A stretch of 64,000 bases of DNA from Chitinophagales bacterium. GTDB taxonomy: Bacteria > Bacteroidota > Bacteroidia > Chitinophagales > Chitinophagaceae. The stretch lies in assembly GCA_020636575.1 (NCBI GenBank), contig JACJXP010000001.1, positions 868,001 to 932,000 of the forward strand, written 5' to 3'. A program made the translations under genes and the position numbers. The notes under the pieces were generated by a model. It was not told the DNA's origin. It was given only the letters and a program-made list of their open reading frames with translations, and searched no databases. Of the stretch, positions 9,064 through 17,086 are shown in pieces. How positions within the stretch are numbered: position 1 is the stretch's first letter; each line of letters begins with the position of its first letter.

Positions 9064-10166
9064 TGAAAGATTCAAAAACCATCATAGAGCAATACCAGAA
9101 TGCCATTATCCAGATCGCTACGCAAGGCGGTACAGGCACAGGGTTTTATGTAAAAGAATTCGACCTGATCGTTACCAATGATCATGTGGTGGCAGGCAAT
9201 GCTGAAGTCGCTATTGTCGGTAAATCCTTTGATAAAACCTTGTCCCGTGTCTGGTACACAGACCGTAAACATGACCTGGCTTTCCTCGAAGCGCCCAAGG
9301 GAATTCAGTTGTCAGAAGTGCCCTTGGGTCATTATGATGAAATGAAAGACGGCGACCCCGTATTGGCAATTGGTCATCCTTATGGATTAAGCTATACCGC
9401 CACCCAGGGTGTTATTTCCAAGGTGGACCGCATCCGGGACGGCCTTAAGTTTATCCAGGTGGATGCGGCCATTAATCCCGGTAACAGTGGCGGACCGTTA
9501 GTGAATATGAACGGTGAGATCATCGGGGTAAACTCATTCATCATCAGGGGAGGCGATAATCTCGGTTTTGCCTTACCGGTAGTATACCTCCGTGAAGCCT
9601 TGCAACTATATACACCCGGAAGAGGGATAGCTTCTGCCCGTTGCAGCAGTTGCGGTTTCCTGGTAACAGCACAGAATATTGACTCTAAAAAATATTGCCC
9701 CAGTTGCGGTACTGAACTGGCACTTCCTGAAATACCAGAAAAAGAAATTGAACCTACCGGGGTACAAAAAACCATAGAAGATATTCTGAAAGAACTGGGA
9801 AAAGATGTAAAACTGGCCCGGGAAGGCGTCAATAACTGGAGTGTAAAAGAAGGTTCAGCAAAGATCCGTATTACTTATAACCCTGAGAATTATTTTATAG
9901 CAGGTGATGCCTACCTCTGCCAGATGCCCACTGATCCAGCAAAGATCAAACCCCTGTACCAGTTTTTATTACAGGAGAACTACCGCATTAACGGACTTGT
10001 TTTAAGTTGCATGAAACAAAATATTGTTCTCAGCCGCATCATATATGACCTGGATATGAACAAAGAAACGGGTATGGAGTTATTCAGTAACCTTTTTCAA
10101 AAGGCAGATCATTATGATGATTTTCTGAAAACAGAATACAGTTGTGTAGAACGGCTGGAAGAATAA
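9063..10166 (+). CDS. HtrA-type serine protease with zinc ribbon and YbjN-like C-terminus
   Basis: 367 residues. Residues about 8-185 are a trypsin-like protease with a complete triad: His41 in NDHVVAG, Asp71 in RKHDLAFLE, Ser142 in NPGNSGGPL. There is no signal peptide or membrane anchor, so it is probably cytosolic, unlike classical periplasmic DegP. No PDZ domain follows; instead there is a Cys4 zinc ribbon (CSSCGF near residue 194, CPSCG about 20 residues later), a linker, and a C-terminal domain (KIRITYNPENYFIAGDAYL, LYQFLLQENYRINGLVLS) resembling the YbjN fold of the gene before it. The start overlaps the partner stop by one base. The domain order is unusual. Protease call firm; substrate and role unknown. 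Confidence 0.8.
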   Translation: MKDSKTIIEQYQNAIIQIATQGGTGTGFYVKEFDLIVTNDHVVAGNAEVAIVGKSFDKTLSRVWYTDRKHDLAFLEAPKGIQLSEVPLGHYDEMKDGDPVLAIGHPYGLSYTATQGVISKVDRIRDGLKFIQVDAAINPGNSGGPLVNMNGEIIGVNSFIIRGGDNLGFALPVVYLREALQLYTPGRGIASARCSSCGFLVTAQNIDSKKYCPSCGTELALPEIPEKEIEPTGVQKTIEDILKELGKDVKLAREGVNNWSVKEGSAKIRITYNPENYFIAGDAYLCQMPTDPAKIKPLYQFLLQENYRINGLVLSCMKQNIVLSRIIYDLDMNKETGMELFSNLFQKADHYDDFLKTEYSCVERLEE

Positions 10167-10177
10167 GCCCAACCCCT

Positions 10178-10191
10178 GCCGGCCGGCCGGC
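10178..10191. repeat. GC-rich perfect palindrome
   Basis: A 14-bp perfect palindrome made of alternating GCC/GGC units lies 12 bp after the protease stop and before a purine-rich stretch (AAAGGGAGGGAG). It is not followed by a T run, so it is not a typical terminator. It may be the remnant of a small dispersed repeat between the protease and recX. Confidence 0.45.
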
Positions 10192-10228
10192 TTCCAAAGG
10201 GAGGGAGATCATAAGACAACCCTGAAAA

Positions 10229-10708
10229 GTGATTCTTAAAAAAAAATTAACCAAAGAACAGGCACTTCAGAAACTAAAACACTACTGCGCCTACCAGGAA
10301 CGCTGCCACAGTGAGGTAAAACAAAAATTATATGATCTTGGTATCTGGAAAAAAGACCATGACGAGATCATTGCAGCACTTATTGAAGAAAATTATCTGA
10401 ATGAGGAACGCTTTGCCGTTGCCTATGCCGGGGGCAAATGGCGGATAAAACAATGGGGGCGTATTAAGATCAAACAGGCATTGAAACAAAAACAGGTCAG
10501 CGATTATTGCATCAAAAAAGCAATGAAACAGATCGATGAAACAGAATATATGGATACATTGCAAAAACTAACTGAAGAAAAATATATTTCGCTAAAAAAC
10601 CTGCAATACCTGGTACGGAAAAAGAGGACCCTGGATTACCTTCAAAGCAGGGGTTTTGAACCGGAGCTGATAAGAGAGATTATTGAAAAAAGAATAAAGA
10701 CTAAATAG
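10229..10708 (+). CDS. recX: RecX-family regulatory protein
   Basis: 159 residues, GTG start. RecX inhibits RecA filament growth. Helical three-repeat layout is visible: LQKLKHYCAYQERCHSEVKQ (repeat 1, with the typical RxxSxxEl-like pattern), IAALIEENYLNEERFAVAYA with GKWRIKQWGRIKIKQAL (repeat 2, the ...D/NExRFA..Y... signature), and a third repeat ending in YLQSRGFEPELIREIIE, the usual RG(F/Y) close of the family. No recA is in the window. Followed after 6 bp by the esterase gene, perhaps by chance. Confidence 0.88.
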   Translation: MILKKKLTKEQALQKLKHYCAYQERCHSEVKQKLYDLGIWKKDHDEIIAALIEENYLNEERFAVAYAGGKWRIKQWGRIKIKQALKQKQVSDYCIKKAMKQIDETEYMDTLQKLTEEKYISLKNLQYLVRKKRTLDYLQSRGFEPELIREIIEKRIKTK

Positions 10709-10714
10709 CATTTT

Positions 10715-11572
10715 ATGAAAAATAGTTTATTGAAAAATGTAATGCTTATATGCTGTGTAACTATAAGTATGCTATCCTCTGCACAACATCAGCAAATTTC
10801 ACTTTGGCCCAATGGGGCACCGGGTTCGGAAGCAAAAACCGGCGAAGAAAAAATAAGAATCTACAAAGGAGAACAGATATTCTCCAACATACATAATCCA
10901 TCCATCACTGTTTATCTGCCATCTAAAGAAAAAGCGACCGGCGCAGCAGTGGTGGTGGCCCCCGGCGGAGGACATAAAGAAATATGGATGACACATGAAG
11001 GATACAATGTTGCACAATGGCTAAGCGATCATGGCATTGCGGCATTTATTTTAAAATACCGGCTGGCCAGAGACAGCAATTCAACTTACACTGTTGAAAA
11101 AGAATCACTGGCTGATATACAAAGAGCTATCCGCATGGTAAAAAGCCATGCTAAAGAGTGGGGTGTTGATACAAGCAGGATCGGTGTTATGGGCTTTTCT
11201 GCAGGTGGCCAGTTGGCAGGTTTATCTGCCATGCTATTTGATAATGGTAACCCCGATGCAAAAGATCCTGTTGATCAGTATAGCTCAAGGCCATCCTTCC
11301 AGGCACTCATTTATCCGGGCGGTTCAGCAAGACTGGAAGTGGCTGGTAATGCTCCACCGGTCTTTTTACTGGCCGGCTATAAAGATCAGATTGCAAGTGG
11401 CATGGTAGATCTGTATCTCAAATACAAAAAAGCAAACGTACCGGCAGAGATGCATATTTATGCAGAGGCTGCACATGGTTTTGGTATCCGGGAGACCAAT
11501 AAAGGCGCCGTTACCGGCTGGATCGATCGCTTCTACGACTGGCTAAATGATCTTGGCTTCATCAAAAAATAG
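10715..11572 (+). CDS. Exported alpha/beta hydrolase, acetylesterase-like
   Basis: 285 residues with signal peptide (hydrophobic run, cleavage near LSSAQ). Family marks: LWPNGAPGSEA near the start, VVVAPGGGHKEIW (oxyanion loop, HGGG-like), nucleophile elbow MGFSAGGQLA with Ser, VFLLAGYKDQIA (Asp region), and catalytic His in EAAHGFGIRE. This pattern is that of the BD-FAE/acetyl-xylan esterase-like group, which removes acetyl or acyl groups from polysaccharides. It lies 33 bp upstream of the GH95 gene on the same strand, so a joint role in removing acyl groups and fucose from glycans is likely (inference). Confidence 0.85.
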   Translation: MKNSLLKNVMLICCVTISMLSSAQHQQISLWPNGAPGSEAKTGEEKIRIYKGEQIFSNIHNPSITVYLPSKEKATGAAVVVAPGGGHKEIWMTHEGYNVAQWLSDHGIAAFILKYRLARDSNSTYTVEKESLADIQRAIRMVKSHAKEWGVDTSRIGVMGFSAGGQLAGLSAMLFDNGNPDAKDPVDQYSSRPSFQALIYPGGSARLEVAGNAPPVFLLAGYKDQIASGMVDLYLKYKKANVPAEMHIYAEAAHGFGIRETNKGAVTGWIDRFYDWLNDLGFIKK

Positions 11573-11605
11573 AACGCAAAAATTAGCGGTCGCTAAAAAA
11601 GTAAA

Positions 11606-14005
11606 ATGAATAAGAAACCCTTCGCACTCATTATTTTGCTTTATGCGCTGGGCCCGGTAAAATCATTTGCCCAATCAGCTGATGTATTATGGTATAACCA
11701 TCCGGCTGATTATTTTGAACAAACACTGGTTTTAGGGAACGGAAAAATGGGTGCCGCTGTGTTTGGAGATGTAACTGATGAGAAAATATTCCTGAATGAT
11801 ATCACCTTATGGTCCGGAGAACCTGTAAACCCGGATAACAACCCCGATGCGTATAAGTTTGTAGCGCCTGTAAGAAAGGCACTCAGGGAAGAAAATTATA
11901 AGCTTGCCGATTCGCTGAACAAAAATTTACAAGGGCAGTTTTCCCAGTCTTATGCCCCGCTGGGAACAGTAAAGATCTATTTTAAAGATCATCATTCATA
12001 TACGAACTATTACAGGGAACTGGATCTAAAAAATGCAGTTTCAAAACTGAGTTATGAAGTAAACGGGGTACAATATCAAAGAGAATATTTTGTCTCCAAT
12101 CCTGATAGGGTAATGGCAATTAAGCTAAGCGCCAGCAAAAAGGAAGCAATAAATTGTACGGTAAGTTTTCAAAGCCTGTTAAAGTATGTGATCCGGGAGG
12201 AAAAAGCTACAATGAAAGTTACCGGTTATGCTCCCTATCATGCAGAACCAAGTTACCGCGGCAATATGCCCAATGCTGTTCTTTTTGATGAAAGCAAGGG
12301 AACACGGTTCACTTCCTTATTCAAAATAAAAAACCAGGATGGGCAGGTATCATTTACAGATTCCACCATTGAGCTTAGCGGATGTACTGAAGCTATATTA
12401 TACATTTCAATTGCAACAAGCTTCAATGGTTTTAATAAAAATCCTGCAACAGAGGGCCTGGACGATCAGGCCATTGCTTTGATCGATCTGAAAAAGGCTT
12501 TGAAAAAGCCATACCCCACTATTAAGAAAACACATGTACGGGATTACCAGGCATTATACAACCGGGTGGAACTGGATCTCGGAACTACCGCCGCACCTGA
12601 TCTTCCCACCGATGAACGATTATTACGCTACAGCGAAGGAAAAGAAGACAAGAATCTTGAAATATTATATTTCAACTTTGGTCGCTACCTGCTTATTGCT
12701 TCTTCCCGTACCAACGGAGTACCCGCCAATTTGCAGGGAATATGGAATCCATATATCCGGCCACCATGGAGCAGTAATTACACTATAAATATTAACCTTG
12801 AAGAAAATTACTGGCTTGCAGAAATTGCTAACCTGTCGGAACTACACCGGCCCCTTCTCAGTTTTATAAATAATCTTTCCCAAACCGGCGCTATAACAGC
12901 AAAAACTTATTATGGAGTAAACGGATGGGCGGCCGGGCATAATTCTGATATCTGGGCTATGAGTAACCCGGTTGGTGATTTTGGAAAAGGTGATCCTACC
13001 TGGGCCAACTGGACGATGGGGGGGGTGTGGCTTTCAACCCATTTGTGGGAGCATTATGCTTTTACCCACGACAAAGACTTTCTGAAAAAAACAGCTTATC
13101 CCATTATGAAAAAAGCTGTTCAATTTTGTTTGGGATGGATGGTGAAAGATAAAGACGGAAAATGGATCACATCACCCGGCACTTCTCCTGAAAATAACTA
13201 TATAACAGCACAAGGGTATAGAGGTGCAACATTATATGGAGCTACTGCTGACCTGGCAATGATAAGGGAGTTGTTTGAAGATTTTCTGAAAGCTTCTGAT
13301 GCATTAAAAATTGATGACGGTTTTATTAAGCAGGTGGAAGACACACATAATAACTTACATCCTTATTCGATCGGCAAGAAGGGAAACCTGCAGGAATGGT
13401 ATTATGATTGGGAAGACAGCGATCCAAAACACCGCCACCAAACACATCTTTTTGGTTTACATCCCGGCCATCATATCACCCCTTATGAAACGCCGGACCT
13501 TGCAAATGCCTGCCGTACTACACTCGAAATAAAAGGAGATCAAACAACCGGCTGGTCCAAGGGCTGGAGAATTAATCTGTGGGCCCGGCTTTGGGATGGC
13601 AACCGTGCCTATAAAATGTACCGTGAACTTTTAAAGTATGTTGATCCTGATGGCATGAATGGACAGCGTAGGGGAGGTGGCACTTATCCCAACTTATTTG
13701 ATGCCCATCCCCCTTTCCAGATCGATGGAAATTTTGGCGGCGCTTCTGCTGTCATTGAAATGCTGATGCAATCAACAGGTGAAAAGATATTCCTGTTACC
13801 TGCCTTACCAGATGCATGGAGCGAGGGTAATATAAAAGGTATCTGTGCAAGGGGAGGATTTGAGGTTTCTATGAAATGGGATAATAAGACCCTTAAAAAA
13901 ACTACCCTATTTTCAAAAACAGGTGGTATAACCACATTAGTTTATAATGGTATTCAAAAAAAGATCAAGCTGAAAAAAGGTGAAATCACTGAAGTGAGCT
14001 GGTAA
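11606..14005 (+). CDS. Glycoside hydrolase family 95 (alpha-L-fucosidase type)
   Basis: 799 residues, signal peptide to about SFAQ, so periplasmic or outer. N-terminal beta-domain with LWYNHPADYFEQTLVLGNGKMGA and the GH95 hallmark LWSGEP. The (alpha/alpha)6 catalytic domain shows the residues known from Bifidobacterium AfcA: the Asn pair in NYTININLEENYW (about 391), Glu in SPGTSPEN (about 523), and Asp in DGNFGG (about 706). GH95 enzymes cleave alpha-1,2-fucosyl and some alpha-L-galactosyl bonds with inversion. The variant ININLEENYW differs from the more common INTEMNYWPAE, which could shift specificity. Paired with the esterase upstream. No SusCD genes are nearby. Confidence 0.92.
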   Translation: MNKKPFALIILLYALGPVKSFAQSADVLWYNHPADYFEQTLVLGNGKMGAAVFGDVTDEKIFLNDITLWSGEPVNPDNNPDAYKFVAPVRKALREENYKLADSLNKNLQGQFSQSYAPLGTVKIYFKDHHSYTNYYRELDLKNAVSKLSYEVNGVQYQREYFVSNPDRVMAIKLSASKKEAINCTVSFQSLLKYVIREEKATMKVTGYAPYHAEPSYRGNMPNAVLFDESKGTRFTSLFKIKNQDGQVSFTDSTIELSGCTEAILYISIATSFNGFNKNPATEGLDDQAIALIDLKKALKKPYPTIKKTHVRDYQALYNRVELDLGTTAAPDLPTDERLLRYSEGKEDKNLEILYFNFGRYLLIASSRTNGVPANLQGIWNPYIRPPWSSNYTININLEENYWLAEIANLSELHRPLLSFINNLSQTGAITAKTYYGVNGWAAGHNSDIWAMSNPVGDFGKGDPTWANWTMGGVWLSTHLWEHYAFTHDKDFLKKTAYPIMKKAVQFCLGWMVKDKDGKWITSPGTSPENNYITAQGYRGATLYGATADLAMIRELFEDFLKASDALKIDDGFIKQVEDTHNNLHPYSIGKKGNLQEWYYDWEDSDPKHRHQTHLFGLHPGHHITPYETPDLANACRTTLEIKGDQTTGWSKGWRINLWARLWDGNRAYKMYRELLKYVDPDGMNGQRRGGGTYPNLFDAHPPFQIDGNFGGASAVIEMLMQSTGEKIFLLPALPDAWSEGNIKGICARGGFEVSMKWDNKTLKKTTLFSKTGGITTLVYNGIQKKIKLKKGEITEVSW

Positions 14006-14191
14006 TAATATTATCACTCCCGAAAATGGCACCTTATTGAAGTTTACATAATACATTTCAAATCAATAAGCCTTTCAATACTTTGAATTATTTCACTTTA
14101 CATATCTCATTTCCCACTCATAGAATAGCCTCAACGGAAAACTGGCTTACTATATAAAATAACTTACCTTCCGCTACTAAAATTTTCAGTC

Positions 14192-15772
14192 ATGCGTACA
14201 CTCTGCACTATTTTATTTGCTTTTATCAGTATTAGCCTTTTTGCACAAAATGATGCACCTGATATGGCTGCTATCAACAAGATCAAAAAAGAAGGATTGG
14301 ATAATTCAAAAGTGATGGATATCGCTTTTCATCTTACTGATGTAAGCGGACCCCGACTCACCAACTCACCCGGCTATAACAGGGCTGCCAACTGGGCCGT
14401 TGCAGAGCTTACCAAGATGGGACTTAAAAACGCAAGGCTTGAGCCCTGGGGCGATTTTGGAAAAGGATGGGAACAGCTTAAATGTTATGTGGCAATGCGT
14501 TCCCCTTATTATGTTCCATTGATAGCACAACCACTGGCATGGACAGGCAGCACACCCGGGAATGGAGAAATAAGCGGTGAAGTAGTATTGATCAAAGCAA
14601 CAGATACCACTGAGTTAGAAAAATATGCAGGTAAACTAAAAGGTAAAATTGTAATGCAGTGGTCAGACGCAGAATTGAAACCTTCCTTTGAAGCAGATGG
14701 TAACCGCTTTTCAGCAGAACAACTAGATAAAATGGCTAATGCTGATGCAGGTCCCAGCCAGGGCGGTCAGCGTCCGCAAATGGATCAGGCAGCAAGGGAT
14801 GAGAGGATACGCCAGTTCCGTATTCAGCGCCGTGTAAGGGAAATGATCAGCGAAGAGCAACCTGCATTGATATTAACGATCAACGGCAGGGGAAATGACG
14901 GAACTATTTTTACCAGCAGCGGAGGTTCTTATGCCAAAGATGCCGCCGTTCCTTCCGCTTCGGTTATGCTTTCCAGTGATGATTTTTTACGTATACAACG
15001 CCTGGCCAATGCAGGTGAAAAAGTAGTGATAGAAGCGGATGTGAAGACCCGCATTCTTGATGAAGATATCAAAGGCTATAATGTAATAGCAGAAATTCCC
15101 GGTTCTGATCCCAAACTAAAAGATGAGATCGTTATGCTGGGCGGCCACCTTGACAGCTGGCATGCCGCTACCGGCGCTACAGACAATGCCGCCGGATGTT
15201 CAGTAATGATGGAAACGGTAAGGATACTCATGGCCTCCGGTCTTAAACCAAAAAGAACCATTCGCATTGCACTCTGGGGTGGTGAAGAGCAGGGTTTACA
15301 TGGCTCAAGGAATTATGTAAAAAATCATTTTGCTGATCAGAAAGATGGCAAATGGGTCATTCAACCTGAGCAGGAAAAAGTATCAGCCTATTATAATCTT
15401 GATAACGGTACCGGCCGCATCCGCGGTGTATACCTGCAGGGCAATAAAGCTGCCGGTGAAATATTCAGCCAGTGGCTGGAGCCATTTAAAGAAGATGGTG
15501 CAGGCACTATTACCATCAATAATACCGGTGGTACCGATCACCTCGCATTTGACGGTGTAGGCATTCCCGGCTTCCAGTTCATACAGGATGAGGTTGAGTA
15601 CGATACCCGTACGCATCATACCAATATGGACACTTATGATCACCTGGTGGCCGAGGATCTCAAGCAGGCTTCTGTAATTGTAGCATCCTTTGTTTACAAC
15701 ACAGCACAGCGCAAAGAAAAAATTCCGAGAAAGGAAATGCCGGCGCCAAGAACCAATCAAAGAGGTTTTTAG
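14192..15772 (+). CDS. M28-family zinc metallopeptidase with PA domain
   Basis: 526 residues, signal peptide ending near SLFAQ. Residues about 120-280 form the protease-associated (PA) insert (EVVLIKATDTTELEKYAGKL ... IVMQWS). The co-catalytic di-zinc peptidase domain has the usual ligands: GGHLDSW (about 316), TDNAAGCSV (about 329), GGEEQGLHGS (about 363), a later Asp in YYNLDNGTG, and His near RTHHTNMDTYD. Members of this group are aminopeptidases or carboxypeptidases in the periplasm (glutamate carboxypeptidase-like). It is preceded by 186 bp with no visible gene and followed by a strong terminator. Confidence 0.92.
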   Translation: MRTLCTILFAFISISLFAQNDAPDMAAINKIKKEGLDNSKVMDIAFHLTDVSGPRLTNSPGYNRAANWAVAELTKMGLKNARLEPWGDFGKGWEQLKCYVAMRSPYYVPLIAQPLAWTGSTPGNGEISGEVVLIKATDTTELEKYAGKLKGKIVMQWSDAELKPSFEADGNRFSAEQLDKMANADAGPSQGGQRPQMDQAARDERIRQFRIQRRVREMISEEQPALILTINGRGNDGTIFTSSGGSYAKDAAVPSASVMLSSDDFLRIQRLANAGEKVVIEADVKTRILDEDIKGYNVIAEIPGSDPKLKDEIVMLGGHLDSWHAATGATDNAAGCSVMMETVRILMASGLKPKRTIRIALWGGEEQGLHGSRNYVKNHFADQKDGKWVIQPEQEKVSAYYNLDNGTGRIRGVYLQGNKAAGEIFSQWLEPFKEDGAGTITINNTGGTDHLAFDGVGIPGFQFIQDEVEYDTRTHHTNMDTYDHLVAEDLKQASVIVASFVYNTAQRKEKIPRKEMPAPRTNQRGF

Positions 15773-15798
15773 TAATCATATCATTTAATTCTTTCTGG

Positions 15799-15830
15799 CC
15801 GGCTGATCAGTTGATCAGCCGGTTTTTTTT
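15799..15830 (+). terminator. Rho-independent terminator after M28 peptidase
   Basis: Arms CCGGCTGATCA and TGATCAGCCGG (11 bp, perfect) with a two-base apex that would open to a small loop, followed by eight T. 26 bp past the stop codon. Confidence 0.85.
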
Positions 15831-15872
15831 CAGCTATCTTCTAACAATCATCAGCACCGTTGAGCCAAATCA

Positions 15873-16403
15873 TTGGTTTGTATTATCGGATGCTGCACAT
15901 TTGCCGCTGTGGTAATTGTTTGGGCGATACTGATCTTTTTGGTTCTGCTCATTTTGTGGTTACTGATAGCCAGGTTCACTGTAGAGGTCGATACCAGAGT
16001 ACCTTACATGAACTTTCAATGGGCAGGATTCATCAAAGGGATCATTGTATACCGGGACAAATGGGTTGCCGAACTGCAGATCCTCTTTTTCCATACTACC
16101 CTGCCAATTCCCTTTAAGAGAAAAAAGAAACAAAAAAAGCCTAAAGAGAAAAAGCGGGGCAAAGGAAGCATGACCTTGAGCAAAGCCCTTCACAAAGGAA
16201 AAAGGGTGTTACGCAGTTTTACTGTAGAAAAATGGGAGCTGGCTGTTGACACAGGCGATCACACCCTCAATGCAAAGTTGTATCCCGTTAATTACTGGAA
16301 ACCCTGCTACCGGCATCTCTTCATCAATTTCCACGGTGACAATTATTTCTATCTCAAAGTTCACAACCGGCCCTGGAAACTGCTTTATGCATTTTTTGGT
16401 TAA
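15873..16403 (+). CDS. DUF2953-like membrane-anchored protein
   Basis: About 176 residues if the TTG at 15873 is used; GTG at 15909 is an alternative, and no ATG fits. One N-terminal transmembrane helix (VVIVWAILIFLVLLILWLL) is followed by a soluble part: RVPYMNFQWAGFIKGIIVY, a very Lys-rich linker (about residues 87-103), and an end FHGDNYFYLKVHNRPWKLL. The C-terminus resembles DUF2953 (YtfI) proteins. The next gene is a YtfJ/GerW-type protein, and ytfI-ytfJ adjacency is well known in Firmicutes, which supports the call. No function is established for the family. The start is uncertain and the call is partly by context. Confidence 0.6.
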   Translation: MVCIIGCCTFAAVVIVWAILIFLVLLILWLLIARFTVEVDTRVPYMNFQWAGFIKGIIVYRDKWVAELQILFFHTTLPIPFKRKKKQKKPKEKKRGKGSMTLSKALHKGKRVLRSFTVEKWELAVDTGDHTLNAKLYPVNYWKPCYRHLFINFHGDNYFYLKVHNRPWKLLYAFFG

Positions 16404-16434
16404 CTCTATTTTTTAACAATGTAAATCTTCCGTT

Positions 16435-16827
16435 ATGTCATTCAACATTGAATCCTCAGTTAAGGAAATGACCGATTTCTTTAAAACAGAGGCTAAAACA
16501 GAAACAGTGGTAGGAGAAGCTTTCAAGTTGGGAGATTTTACCTGCCTGCCAGTCATTAAATTCGGACTGGGTTTGGGATATGGCGCCGGCGAGGGCAAAG
16601 GCGCACAACAAGGCAAAGGAAGTGGTGAAGGCGGCGGCGGTGGCGCCGGCGGCGGTATGGGTGTTGAGCCCATTGGCTTCCTTGTAACCAAAGACGATCA
16701 GATCTCTTTTATCTCTACCCATCACAGTAAAGGCCTTAGCGCTATGTTCGAAAAAGTTCCTGATCTGCTTGAGAAATATCTCAGCAAAAAAGAGAAGGAA
16801 AGAAAAGAAGAACCCGTAATGGCCTGA
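16435..16827 (+). CDS. GerW/YtfJ-family protein
   Basis: 130 residues, soluble. Typical YtfJ layout: helix SSVKEMTDFFKTEAKTETVVG, strand KLGDFTCLPVIKFGLGLGYG, a long Gly-rich loop (about residues 47-77), then GMGVEPIGFLVTKDDQISFI and a Lys/Glu-rich tail. In Bacillus, GerW (YtfJ) is a spore protein needed for L-alanine germination, but the family is widespread in non-sporulating bacteria, where the role is unknown. 31 bp downstream of a DUF2953-like gene, the same pairing as ytfI-ytfJ. A terminator follows. Confidence 0.85.
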   Translation: MSFNIESSVKEMTDFFKTEAKTETVVGEAFKLGDFTCLPVIKFGLGLGYGAGEGKGAQQGKGSGEGGGGGAGGGMGVEPIGFLVTKDDQISFISTHHSKGLSAMFEKVPDLLEKYLSKKEKERKEEPVMA

Positions 16828-16845
16828 TGATTGATTGCCGATTGC

Positions 16846-16875
16846 AAAGCAGCAGGACTTCCTGCTGCTTTTTTT
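16846..16875 (+). terminator. Rho-independent terminator after gerW-like gene
   Basis: AAAGCAGCAGG with CCTGCTGCTTT (11 bp), loop ACTT, running into a T tract of seven. 18 bp past the stop. Confidence 0.85.
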
Positions 16876-17086
16876 ATGTTCATTTTTTTTAGTCATGCTC
16901 TCTTCGGCTTCGCTCAGTGAGTGGTGAGGCATCCTATACATCTGCGCTATCAGCAACCAACGAATCGGTGATCATTTTCGTCTAATAACAATTACCAACA
17001 AATATTCACGGTCATCATCTAAAATCTATTAACTAATAGCTAAAAATTACAAATAGTTATATTGCAACAAATCAAAATAACCTGTG

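Noticed and set aside
16456..16956. Minus-strand frames opposite the gerW-like gene
   Set aside because: Their Pro- or Ala-rich runs are the reverse of the Gly-rich loop of the gerW-like gene.
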